The notes beneath the pieces are model-generated. The model was not told the origin of the DNA. It did no database searches and saw nothing but the letters and a program-made list of their open reading frames with translations. Shown piece by piece: positions 27,841 to 37,339 of a DNA stretch of 64,000 bases. The position numbers and the translations under genes are program-made. Source of the stretch: Streptomyces sp. NRRL F-5123 (GTDB lineage: Bacteria > Actinomycetota > Actinomycetes > Streptomycetales > Streptomycetaceae); NCBI RefSeq assembly GCF_000721495.1, contig NZ_JOHY01000008.1:186001-250000 (forward strand). Direction: 5' to 3'. Positions within the stretch are counted from its first letter, which is position 1. Every line of letters begins with the position of its first letter.

Positions 27841-28629
27841 ATGGACATCCGAACGATCACCGAGAACCGCACGGCCGACGATCAGCGGGCGTTCGTCTGC
27901 GAATTCCTCGGCACGCTGCTGCTGGTCTTCTTCGCCGTGGGCGCGGCCGTGCTCTCCGGCGAGTACATCGGCACCCTGGGCATCGCCCTGGCCTTCGGCC
28001 TGGTCCTGCTGGCCATCGCCTACGCGGTCGGGCCGATCTCCGGCAGCCACGTCAACCCGGCGGTCACGCTGGGCATGCTCGTCGCCAAGCGCATCTCGCT
28101 GCGCACGGCCGTCGAGTACTGGGTCGCGCAGTTCCTGGGCGCGATCGTGGGCGCGGCGCTGCTGCTGCTCGTCGCCAAGCAGGTGCCGGGGCTGCAGACG
28201 CACGGCGCCTTCGGCACCAACGGCTACGGCTACCGGTCGGCGGTCGGCATCAACATCTTCGGCGCCTTCGTGGCCGAGCTGATCCTGACCTTCCTGCTGG
28301 TCTTCGTCGTGCTCGCGGTCACCCACCGGATCGCGGTGGTCGGCTTCGACGGGCTGCCCATCGGCATGGCGCTCGCCGTGATCCACCTGATCGGCATCCC
28401 GCTGACCGGCACGAGCGTCAACCCCGCCCGGAGCCTGGGGCCCGCGCTCTTCGCGGGCAGCCCGGCGCTCAGCCAGGTGTGGCTGTTCCTCGTCGCGCCG
28501 CCGATCGGCGCGGTGCTCGCGGCGCTGGTGCACGAGGTCACGCACCCGGCGTTCGCCGCGGTCCGGGCCGCGCGCGCCGCGGCCGCCGAGGAGGAGACGG
28601 CGGCACGTGCCGAGGGCCAGGAGGGCTGA
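27841..28629 (+). CDS. Aquaporin, AqpZ-like MIP family channel
   Basis: Inner-membrane channel of 262 residues from ATG 27841 (GGAGG six bases upstream). It has six transmembrane segments and two NPA motifs: SHVNPAVTLG (N72) and TSVNPARSLGPALF (N194). H182 in the fifth helix and the TSVNPAR sequence with Arg after NPA match the narrow aromatic/Arg filter of water-selective AqpZ, so water rather than glycerol is the predicted substrate. A charged Ala/Glu-rich cytoplasmic tail is unusual. It interrupts the otherwise conserved sseB - DUF1844 neighbourhood. Confidence 0.92.
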   Translation: MDIRTITENRTADDQRAFVCEFLGTLLLVFFAVGAAVLSGEYIGTLGIALAFGLVLLAIAYAVGPISGSHVNPAVTLGMLVAKRISLRTAVEYWVAQFLGAIVGAALLLLVAKQVPGLQTHGAFGTNGYGYRSAVGINIFGAFVAELILTFLLVFVVLAVTHRIAVVGFDGLPIGMALAVIHLIGIPLTGTSVNPARSLGPALFAGSPALSQVWLFLVAPPIGAVLAALVHEVTHPAFAAVRAARAAAAEEETAARAEGQEG

Positions 28630-28656
28630 ACGCGATGGGCGCCTGCCCGGCGGCAT

Positions 28657-29022
28657 TCAGCCGTAGACGGGCCCGGTGAACTTCTCGCCGGGTCCCTGCC
28701 CGGGCTCGTCCGGCACCACCGACGCCTCGCGGAAGGCGAGCTGCAGCGACTTCAGACCGTCGCGCAGCGGCGCCGCGTGGAAGCTGCTGATCTCGCCCGC
28801 GCTCGCGGTGACCAGTCCGGCCAGTGCCTGGATGAGCTTGCGTGCCTCGTCCAGGTCCTTGTGCTGCGCACCCTCCTCGGCCAGGCCCAGGTTCACGGCC
28901 GCGGCGCTCATCAGGTGCACGGCGACCGTGGTGATCACCTCGACCGCGGGCACGTCCGCGATGTCGCGCGCGAGCTGGTCGGACGGGTCGGGACGGTCGG
29001 GAGTGGCAGGTGCGTCGCTCAT
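28657..29022 (-). CDS. DUF1844 domain protein
   Basis: Cytoplasmic protein of 121 residues from ATG 29022. DUF1844 core: VEVITTVAVHLMSAAAVNLGLAEEGAQHKDLDEARKLI, then ALAGLVTASAGEISSF. The function is unknown; it is conserved beside infC in actinobacteria. It is transcribed away from infC. Confidence 0.88.
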   Translation of the reverse strand: MSDAPATPDRPDPSDQLARDIADVPAVEVITTVAVHLMSAAAVNLGLAEEGAQHKDLDEARKLIQALAGLVTASAGEISSFHAAPLRDGLKSLQLAFREASVVPDEPGQGPGEKFTGPVYG

Positions 29023-29092
29023 GCCGACACGATATGCCCCGTCCGGCCGATTACGGCCTTCGGTCCGGCGCTGGTATGCTGGCTGGACGACC

Positions 29093-29116
29093 GGTCGGGC
29101 GCACGCGTGCCCGACC
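29093..29116 (+). promoter_or_regulatory. 5' hairpin of the infC leader
   Basis: GGTCGGGC (29093-29100) and GCCCGACC (29109-29116) form a perfect 8-bp stem with an 8-nt loop, a few bases after the predicted transcription start. It may stabilise the RNA or bind a ribosomal protein. Confidence 0.6.
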
Positions 29117-29278
29117 ACCAAGTGGAGGCTCCGATCTCCCACCTGGTCGGCCGCGAGGCCGACGGGTCCCGGTCAGACGGGCTGTCCGGATCGTACGCGA
29201 GTACGTCGCGTATATCCGGTGAGCACCGTCCGAATGCGCCCCGCGGAATAAACGCGGCGGTGCTCCCGGTTGTGAGGA

Positions 29279-29308
29279 GCCCCGCCTGTGTCCCGTACGG
29301 GGCGTTTT
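29279..29308 (+). terminator. Terminator-like hairpin inside the infC leader
   Basis: GCCCCG/CGGGGC arms (29279-29284, 29298-29303), or the inner palindrome CCCGTACGGG, are followed by GTTTT at 29304-29308. It lies 91 bases before the start codon, so it would act as an attenuator rather than an operon end. Confidence 0.5.
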
Positions 29309-29398
29309 CCACGCCTGGGGTGCGGGTCGGTCCATACGAAGACAGACTCAAGCGCGGCTGTCGGCCAGTCAGCCGCGTGGTGCAACCGAGGAGGCCCC

Positions 29399-30076
29399 AT
29401 CAGCGCCGAGCCCCGCATCAACGACCGGATCCGCGTTCCCGAGGTGCGACTTGTCGGACCCAGCGGCGAGCAGGTCGGCATCGTGCCGCTTGCCAAGGCC
29501 CTGGAGCTTGCGCAGGAGTACGACCTCGACCTGGTCGAGGTGGCGGCGAACGCCCGTCCGCCCGTGTGCAAGCTCATGGACTACGGGAAGTTCAAGTACG
29601 AGTCGGCCATGAAGGCCCGTGAGGCGCGCAAGAACCAGGCGCACACGGTCATCAAGGAGATGAAGCTCCGGCCGAAGATCGACCCGCACGACTACGACAC
29701 CAAGAAGGGTCACGTCGTCCGGTTCCTCAAGCAGGGCGACAAGGTCAAGATCACGATCATGTTCCGCGGGCGCGAGCAGTCCCGCCCGGAGCTCGGCTAC
29801 CGGCTGCTCCAGCGGCTCGCCGAGGACGTCCAGGACCTCGGGTTCGTCGAGTCGAACCCGAAGCAGGACGGCCGCAACATGATCATGGTCCTGGGTCCGC
29901 ACAAGAAGAAGACCGAGGCCATGGCCGAGGCCCGCGAGGCGCAGGCCGCCCGCAAGGCCGTCCGCCAGGGTGACGCCGCGGGCGAGGCGGAGACGCCCGC
30001 CGAGGCCGACACCGAGGCAGAGGTCGGGACCGAGGCCGAGGTCGAGGCCCAGGCCCAGGCCCAGGACGCCGGCTGA
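29399..30076 (+). CDS. infC: Translation initiation factor IF-3
   Basis: Binds the 30S subunit and controls start-codon selection and ribosome dissociation. Translation most probably starts at the rare codon ATC (29399-29401): the mature-type N-terminus [16 protein letters not shown] begins there, with GAGGAGG five bases before it. A GTG 37 codons upstream has no homology. Rare AUU/AUC starts let IF-3 repress its own synthesis. It has 225 residues: N-domain ~1-75, helix linker [17 protein letters not shown]-domain with [19 protein letters not shown] Glu/Ala-rich tail of ~40 residues is extra compared with most IF-3. Confidence 0.95.
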   Translation: MSAEPRINDRIRVPEVRLVGPSGEQVGIVPLAKALELAQEYDLDLVEVAANARPPVCKLMDYGKFKYESAMKAREARKNQAHTVIKEMKLRPKIDPHDYDTKKGHVVRFLKQGDKVKITIMFRGREQSRPELGYRLLQRLAEDVQDLGFVESNPKQDGRNMIMVLGPHKKKTEAMAEAREAQAARKAVRQGDAAGEAETPAEADTEAEVGTEAEVEAQAQAQDAG

Positions 30077-30096
30077 GCGGCCTGGACGAAGAACAT

Positions 30097-30114
30097 CCGG
30101 AGCAGCGGCTCCGG
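30097..30114 (+). promoter_or_regulatory. Hairpin between infC and rpmI
   Basis: CCGGAGC-AGCG-GCTCCGG forms a perfect 7-bp stem with a 4-nt loop in the 115-bp infC-rpmI gap. No T-run follows, so processing or partial attenuation is more likely than termination. Confidence 0.5.
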
Positions 30115-30191
30115 GTCGGTTAATGCAGAACTGACGCTCTCCGTGTGCCCAGCGGCGCACGGGAGGCCAGCGACGAGGAGACTACGGCGCC

Positions 30192-30386
30192 ATGCCGAAG
30201 AACAAGACGCACAGCGGTGCGAGCAAGCGCTTCAAGATCAGCGGCTCCGGCAAGGTGCTGCGCGAGCGCGCCGGCAAGCGCCACCTGCTGGAGCACAAGC
30301 CGTCCAGCAAGACCCGCGCCCTGACCGGGACCGTCGAGGTCGCCGCCCCGGACGCCAAGAAGATCAAGAAGCTTCTCGGCAAGTGA
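30192..30386 (+). CDS. rpmI: 50S ribosomal protein L35
   Basis: 64 residues, complete: [25 protein letters not shown]... and ...[13 protein letters not shown] match bL35 over the whole length. It is the second gene of the infC-rpmI-rplT operon, 115 bp after infC; GAGGAG lies upstream (30174-30179). Confidence 0.98.
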   Translation: MPKNKTHSGASKRFKISGSGKVLRERAGKRHLLEHKPSSKTRALTGTVEVAAPDAKKIKKLLGK

Positions 30387-30485
30387 CGGCCGTGCCCCCG
30401 CCGGGGCGCAGCCGTCCCGGGTCGGGAGTCCATTCGCTTTCGGACCGCGTGAGGCATACCGCGGTCCCCTAGAAGGAGTTATCAA

Positions 30486-30869
30486 GTGGCACGCGTCAAG
30501 CGGGCAGTCAACGCCCAGAAGAAGCGCCGGGCGGTCCTCGAGCAGGCCAGCGGCTACCGCGGTCAGCGTTCGCGCCTGTACCGCAAGGCCAAGGAGCAGG
30601 TCACCCACTCCCTGGTCTACAACTACAACGACCGCAAGAAGCGCAAGGGCGACTTCCGCCAGCTGTGGATCCAGCGCATCAACGCCGCTGCCCGCGCGAA
30701 CGGCATCACCTACAACCGCTTCATCCAGGGTCTGAAGGCCGCCAACGTCGAGGTCGACCGCAAGATCCTCGCCGAGCTGGCCGTCAACGACGCCAACGCC
30801 TTCGCGGCGCTGGTCGAGGTCGCCCAGAAGGCGCTGCCCGCGGACGTGAACGCCCCCAAGGCGGCGTGA
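30486..30869 (+). CDS. rplT: 50S ribosomal protein L20
   Basis: 127 residues from a GTG with AGAAGGAG eight bases upstream. The typical bL20 pattern is [38 protein letters not shown]...[23 protein letters not shown]. In other bacteria L20 represses its own operon through the mRNA; the unusual infC leader could be a target. A very strong terminator follows. Confidence 0.98.
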   Translation: MARVKRAVNAQKKRRAVLEQASGYRGQRSRLYRKAKEQVTHSLVYNYNDRKKRKGDFRQLWIQRINAAARANGITYNRFIQGLKAANVEVDRKILAELAVNDANAFAALVEVAQKALPADVNAPKAA

Positions 30870-30904
30870 CCCCGCGCTGAGCGACGTCTGTCTCGGCAGT
30901 ACCC

Positions 30905-30938
30905 CGGGCCCGCGGGCGGCAACGCCCCCGCGGGCCCG
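30905..30938 (+). terminator. Strong terminator of the infC-rpmI-rplT operon
   Basis: Perfect 12-bp arms CGGGCCCGCGGG (30905-30916) and CCCGCGGGCCCG (30927-30938) with a 10-nt loop lie 35 bases after rplT. It separates the ribosomal operon from the methyltransferase gene. Confidence 0.92.
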
Positions 30939-30989
30939 TCGCATGAACGGACCCACCCACCCCGTACCACCACTGGAGCAGCCACCCCG

Positions 30990-31850
30990 ATGGGCACCAC
31001 CCCCGAGCTGACCTCGCTGCGCTCCGCGCGGGTCACCGCCGCGCACCGGCTGGCCAGGCGCAGCTTCCGCGGCAAGGAGCGGCGGTTCCTGGCCGAGGGC
31101 CCGCAGGCCGTGCGCGAGGCGATCGCCCACCCCGGGGGGTCCGCGGGGCGCACCCTCATCGAGCTGTACGCCACGCCCGAGGCCGCCGAGCGGCACGCCG
31201 ACCTGGTCGCCGCCGCCGGCGCGGCCGGCGCGCCCGTGCTCACCGCGACCCCCGAGGTGATGGCGGAGATCTCCGACACCGTCACCCCGCAGGGTGTCGT
31301 CGGGGTGTGCCGCTTCCTGGACACGCCCTTCACCGAGGTGCTGCGCGCCCGCCCGCGGCTGGTCGCCGTGCTGGCCCACGTTCGCGACCCCGGCAACGCC
31401 GGCACGGTGCTGCGCTGCGCCGACGCGGCGGGCGCCGACGCGGTCGTCCTCACCGACGCCTCCGTCGACCTGTACAACCCCAAGGCGGTGCGCGCCTCCG
31501 CCGGCAGCCTCTTCCACCTGCCGGTCGCCGTCGGGGTGCCGGTCGCGGACGCCGTGGCCGGGCTCCGCGCCGCGGGCGTGCGGGTGCTGGCCGCGGACGG
31601 CGCGGGGGAGCGGGACCTGGACGCGGAGCTGGACGAGGGCACGATGCGCGGGCCCAGCGCGTGGATCTTCGGCAACGAGGCGTGGGGCCTGCCCGAGGAG
31701 ACCCGGGCGCTCGCGGACGAGGTCGTGCGCGTCCCGATCCACGGTCGCGCCGAGAGCCTCAACCTCGCCACCGCCGCCGCGGTGTGCCTCTACGCCTCCG
31801 CGAGGGAGCAGCGTGCGCCCGGAGGGTGCCGCAGCGTTACGTCCACCTAG
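30990..31850 (+). CDS. SpoU/TrmH-family RNA 2'-O-methyltransferase
   Basis: 286 residues from ATG 30990. The N-terminal substrate-binding domain (~1-110) is followed by the SPOUT knot with motif 1 HVRDPGNAGTVLRCADAAGAD, motif 2 WIFGNEAWGLPEE and motif 3 VPIHGRAESLNLATAAAVCLYA. It probably methylates a ribose in 23S rRNA or tRNA; the exact site is not deducible. In Streptomyces this gene conservedly sits between rplT and pheS. Some family members give resistance to thiostrepton-like drugs, but this housekeeping position argues for a maintenance role. Confidence 0.93.
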   Translation: MGTTPELTSLRSARVTAAHRLARRSFRGKERRFLAEGPQAVREAIAHPGGSAGRTLIELYATPEAAERHADLVAAAGAAGAPVLTATPEVMAEISDTVTPQGVVGVCRFLDTPFTEVLRARPRLVAVLAHVRDPGNAGTVLRCADAAGADAVVLTDASVDLYNPKAVRASAGSLFHLPVAVGVPVADAVAGLRAAGVRVLAADGAGERDLDAELDEGTMRGPSAWIFGNEAWGLPEETRALADEVVRVPIHGRAESLNLATAAAVCLYASAREQRAPGGCRSVTST

Positions 31851-31893
31851 TAGGGTGGCTCGCCCGGGGGACCCTGAAAGGGGGGTGGCGCGC

Positions 31894-33156
31894 ATGGGTG
31901 TCACGGCGCGAGGCAACGGATCGCACACGCGCGAGGACGCTGCGCACAGCGGCGTGACGGTCCTGCCCGCCCAGGACCCGCCCGCGCCACCCGCCGGGGA
32001 GCCGCACCGCGAGCCCGTACCGCCCGCGTCCGCCCCCGTACCGCGCACCGGCGAGCCCCCCGCGCCCGACCCGGTACGCGCCTCCGCCGGCGGCTACGCC
32101 CCGCACCCCGACGACCTGCCCGACGGGCTGCTGGTCGCCGACGGCACCGGACAGGTGGTGTGCTTCAACGCCGCCGCCGCCCGCATCACCGGGCTGCGCC
32201 CGCAGGACGTGCTCGGCCGCCCCGTGGAGCAGGCGCTGCCGCTGGAGGACCTGGAGGGCCGCCGCTGGTGGCCGCTCACCGACCCGTACGGGGGGCTGGC
32301 GATCAGGACCGGGCAGCCCGAGCGCAACCTGCTGCTGCCCGGCGGGCGGGAGGTGCTGGTCGCCGCGCGGTACGTCCGCGAGCGGCCCGCCGGGCCCGTG
32401 CAGCGGCTCGTGGTCACGCTGCGCGGCACCGATGCCCGGCGCCGTACCGAACGCAGCCACGCCGAGCTGATCGCCACCGTCGCGCACGAGCTGCGCTCGC
32501 CGCTGACCTCCGTCAAGGGCTTCACGGCGACGCTGCTCGCGAAGTGGGAGCGCTTCACCGACGACCAGAAGAAGCTCATGCTGGAGACCGTCGACGCCGA
32601 CGCCAACCGCGTCACCCGGCTGATCGCCGAACTCCTGGACATCTCCCGGATCGACTCCGGCCGGCTGGAGGTGCGCCGCCAGCCGGTCGACCTGGCCGCC
32701 GCCGTGCAGCGCCACGTCGACGCGCACATCGCCGCAGGCCAGCCGCAGGACCGCTTCACCGTACGGGTGACCGGGCCGCTGCCCGACCTGTGGGCCGACC
32801 CCGACAAGGTCGACCAGGTGCTCGGCAACCTGCTGGAAAACGCGGTGCGCCACGGCGAGGGAAGGGTCACCATCGACGTGGCGCCCGCACACCCGGGCGA
32901 GGCCACCGAGCGGCGGTGCGACGCGACCGCGGTCACGGTGGGCGACGAGGGTCCCGGCATTCCGGAGGAGTCCATGAGCCGCGTGTTCACCCGCTTCTGG
33001 CGGGGCAGCAAGCGCGGCGGCACGGGCCTCGGGCTCTACATCGTCAAGGGCATCGTCGAGGCCCACGGCGGCACCATCACCGTCGGCCGGGCCGCGGGCG
33101 GCGGCGCCGAATTCCGATTTACCCTGCCCGTCGGGGCTCCCGCGTACCTGGCCTGA
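31894..33156 (+). CDS. PAS-domain sensor histidine kinase (soluble)
   Basis: 420 residues from ATG 31894. A Pro-rich N-terminus is followed by a PAS domain (~70-180: LPDGLLVADGTGQVVCFNAAAARITGLRPQDVLGRPV), the HisKA helix with phospho-acceptor H198 (ATVAHELRSPLTSVKGF) and an ATPase domain with N (LGNLLENAVRHG), G1 (VGDEGPGIP) and G2 (GGTGLGLYIVKGIVEAHGG) boxes. There is no transmembrane segment and no response-regulator gene adjacent, so it is an orphan cytoplasmic sensor. It is conserved next to pheST in Streptomyces, where its signal is unknown. Confidence 0.92.
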   Translation: MGVTARGNGSHTREDAAHSGVTVLPAQDPPAPPAGEPHREPVPPASAPVPRTGEPPAPDPVRASAGGYAPHPDDLPDGLLVADGTGQVVCFNAAAARITGLRPQDVLGRPVEQALPLEDLEGRRWWPLTDPYGGLAIRTGQPERNLLLPGGREVLVAARYVRERPAGPVQRLVVTLRGTDARRRTERSHAELIATVAHELRSPLTSVKGFTATLLAKWERFTDDQKKLMLETVDADANRVTRLIAELLDISRIDSGRLEVRRQPVDLAAAVQRHVDAHIAAGQPQDRFTVRVTGPLPDLWADPDKVDQVLGNLLENAVRHGEGRVTIDVAPAHPGEATERRCDATAVTVGDEGPGIPEESMSRVFTRFWRGSKRGGTGLGLYIVKGIVEAHGGTITVGRAAGGGAEFRFTLPVGAPAYLA

Positions 33157-33259
33157 GCGGCCCCGGGACCGTCACGACGGGCAGAAGCAGGGCTGGGCCC
33201 CGTCACGGGAGCAGCCGGCTCCGGCGGCCGAAAACAGCCGGTCCCCGCGGCGCAAGTAG

Positions 33260-34581
<1,322 letters not shown>

Positions 34582-34582
<1 letters not shown>

Positions 34583-37068
34583 TGCGGGTCCCGCTTTCTT
34601 GGCTGCGGGAGTACGTCGACCTGCCCGCCGGTGCCACCGGCCGCGACGTCCAGGCCAAGCTCATTTCCGCCGGCCTGGAGGTCGAGACCGTCGACCAGCT
34701 CGGGGCCGGTATCAAGGGCCCGCTGGTCGTCGGCCAGGTGCTGACGATCGAGGAGCTGGAGGGCTTCAAGAAGCCGATCCGCTTCTGCACCGTCGACGTC
34801 GGCGACGCCAACGGCACCGGTGAGCCGCAGGAGATCGTGTGCGGCGCCCGCAACTTCGCCGTCGGCGACCGCGTCGTCGTCATCCTGCCCGGCGGTGTGC
34901 TGCCCGGCGACTTCCAGATCGCCGCCCGCAAGACCTACGGCAGGGTCTCGCACGGCATGATCTGCTCCGCCCGCGAGCTGGGCATGGGCGACGACCACGA
35001 CGGCATCATCGTGCTGCCGCCCGGCGCCCCCGCGCCCGGCACGGACGCGATCGAGCTGCTGGAGCTGGTCGACGAGGTGCTGGACATCGCCGTCACCCCC
35101 GACCGCGGCTACTGCCTGTCGATCCGCGGGGTCGCCCGCGAGGCCGCCATCGCCTACGGGGTGCCGCTGCGCGACCCCGCGCTGATCGACGTGCCCGCGC
35201 ACAACGGCGAGGGCTACCCGGTCGCGATCGCCGACCCCGAGGGCTGCGACCGCTTCACCGCCCGCACCGTCACCGGCGTCGACCCCGAGGCGCTCTCGCC
35301 GGTCTGGCTCCAGCGGCGGCTGCAGAAGGTCGGCATGCGGCCGATCTCGCTCACCGTCGACATCGCCAACTACGTGATGTTCGAGCTGGGACTCCCGTTG
35401 CACACCTACGACCGCACGCGCGTGCGCGGTGCCATCGGGGTCCGCCGCGCCACTCCCGGGGAGAAGCTCACCACCCTGGACGGCGTCGAGCGCACCCTCG
35501 ACGCCGAGGACCTGGTCATCACCGACGACACCGGGCCCATCGGGCTGGCCGGCGTCATGGGCGGCGAGAACACCGAGATCGCCGACGGCGGCTCGGCCGA
35601 CATCCTCATCGAGGCCGGGCACTTCGCGCCGATCCCGATCGCCCGCACCTCGCGCCGCCACAAGCTCGGCTCCGAGGCGTCCCGGCGCTACGAGCGCGGC
35701 ACCGACCCGCTCGCCACGTCCGCCGCCGCCCAGCGTGCCGTCGACCTGCTGGTGCTGCTCGGGGGCGGCACCGCGGAGCCCGGCGTCACCGAGATCGCCG
35801 CGCCGGTGAGCCCGCGCACCATCGCCATGCGCGCCGACCACCCCGACAGGGTCGCCGGCGCCGACTACGGTCGCGAGACCGTCGTCCGGCGGCTCCAGGA
35901 GATCGGCTGCGACGTCACCGGCTCCGACGAGCTGGCGGTCACCGTGCCGTCCTGGCGGCCCGACCTGAGCTACATCAACGACCTCGCCGAGGAGGTCATC
36001 CGCCTCGAAGGGTACGAGAACCTCCCCTCCACCCTCCCGCAGCCGCCCGCCGGCCGCGGCCTGACGCCCGGCCAGCTGCTGCGCCGCCGCGTCGGCCGCG
36101 CGCTCGCCGGCGCCGGGTACGTCGAGGCGCTGAGCTACCCGTTCATCAGCTCCGACGTCCTCGACCAGCTCGGCCTCGACGCGGACGACGACCGGCGCCG
36201 CATGGTCCGGCTCGCCAACCCGCTCGACGACACCGAGCCGCATCTGCGCACCACGCTGCTGCCCGGGCTGCTCGGCACCCTGCGCCGCAACCACGGGCGC
36301 GGGGCGAACGACCTCGCCCTCTTCGAGACCGGCCTGGTCTTCCTGCCCGCCGAGCGCCAGGTGCTGCCGCCGCGGCTGCCCGTCGACCGGCGGCCCACCG
36401 ACGAGGAGATCGCCGGGCTCGTCGCCGCGCTGCCCGACCAGCCGCACCGCGTCGGCGTCGTCCTCGCGGGCGCCCGCGAGCAGGCCGGCTGGTGGGGCGA
36501 GGCCCAGCCCGCCACCTGGGCGGACGCCGTCGAGGCCGCCCGCACGGTCGCCCGTCAGGCGGGCGTCGCGCTCACCGTACGGGCCGGGCAGTACGCGCCC
36601 TTCCACCCCGGGCGGTGCGCGGTGCTGCTCGCCGGCGAGCAGATCGTCGGGCACGCGGGCGAACTGCACCCGCGGGTGACGAAGGCGTTCGGGGTACCGG
36701 AGCGGACGTGCGCGATGGAGATCGACCTCGACCTCGTCGTCGCGGCGGGCGGCGAGACCGCCACCGGGCCGCGCGTGTCGACCTTCCCGGTCGCCACGCA
36801 GGACGTCGCGCTCGTGGTCGACGCGGATGTTCCGGCGGCGGAGGTGGAGGCGGCGCTGCGCGCCGGGGCGGGCGAACTGCTCGAATCGGTGCGGCTGTTC
36901 GACATCTTCGCCGGGCCGCAGATCGGTGCGGGCCGCAAGTCCCTCGCGTACGCGCTGCGCTTCCGTGCCCCCGACCGCACCCTCACGGCGGAGGAGGCCT
37001 CCGCCGCGCGCGACGCCGCGGTCGCCTCGGCGGCGACCCGCACGCAGGCCACCCTGCGCGGGGCCTAG
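34582..37068 (+). CDS. pheT: Phenylalanyl-tRNA synthetase beta subunit
   Basis: 828 residues, start overlapping the pheS stop by one base (TGATG). Domains in order: N-terminal B1 and OB-fold tRNA-binding domain (~40-155, [14 protein letters not shown]...[20 protein letters not shown]), B3/B4 editing domain (~210-390), B5 DNA-binding-like domain (~400-475), pseudo-synthetase core (~480-720) and C-terminal ferredoxin-fold anticodon-binding domain (~735-828, [16 protein letters not shown]). All are of normal length. It forms the active enzyme with PheS. Confidence 0.97.
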
Positions 37069-37083
37069 CCGCCCCCCACGTGG

Positions 37084-37113
37084 GAGGGGCTCGTCCTTCG
37101 GGGCGGGCCCCTC
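37084..37113 (+). terminator. Hairpin after pheT
   Basis: GAGGGGC (37084-37090) pairs with GCCCCTC (37107-37113), with inner CC/GG pairs and a TTCG tetraloop-like centre (37097-37100). It starts 16 bases after the pheT stop. Confidence 0.78.
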
Positions 37114-37235
37114 AGCCCTGTGCGCCGCGGGGTGCCGCTCGCGGTCTCGTCCGCGACCGACAAGCCCCCACGAGGGACGATCCCGCGACGGCGGGAAGGG
37201 GCAGCCCGGAAGGCTCGGGAGGCCCTCCCGAGGGG

Positions 37236-37265
37236 TTCACCCCGGGGGGAGGTGAGCGCTATCAT
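37236..37265 (+). promoter_or_regulatory. Candidate promoter of the GH74 gene
   Basis: TTCACC (37236-37241) - 18 bp - TATCAT (37260-37265). The CebR box begins 11 bases after the -10, so a bound repressor would cover the start of transcription. Confidence 0.5.
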
Positions 37266-37276
37266 CGGACCTCTCG

Positions 37277-37290
37277 TGGGAGCGCTCCCA
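37277..37290. promoter_or_regulatory. CebR operator
   Basis: A second perfect TGGGAGCGCTCCCA, here extended to the 18-bp palindrome CGTGGGAGCGCTCCCACG (37275-37292). It lies 50 bp before the GH74 start codon and is identical in its 14-bp core to the box of the GH5 gene. Confidence 0.95.
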
Positions 37291-37339
37291 CGCATCGCGC
37301 TGCCCCGAGTCGTCCACCCCCCACACTCAAGGACGCCCC

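Larger units (their letters stand above)
29023..29398 (+). promoter_or_regulatory. infC promoter and ~310-nt leader
   Basis: No protein gene is recognised in these 376 bases. A promoter TTACGG (29051-29056) - 18 bp - TATGCT (29075-29080) would start RNA near 29087. The leader contains a hairpin at its 5' end (29093-29116), a small CCGCG/CGCGG stem (29241-29257) and a terminator-like hairpin with a T-run (29279-29308) before the ribosome site GAGGAGG (29388-29394). Such long leaders precede infC-rpmI-rplT operons that are autoregulated in other bacteria. Confidence 0.65.

Noticed and set aside
29078..29222. Possible small protein in the infC leader beginning ATG 29078
   Set aside because: The ATG overlaps the -10 hexamer, there is no ribosome site, and the Arg-rich translation resembles a composition artefact.
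29288..29398. GTG at 29288 as the infC start
   Set aside because: The 37 extra residues show no IF-3 homology and include the leader hairpin region; a strong ribosome site sits directly before ATC 29399.
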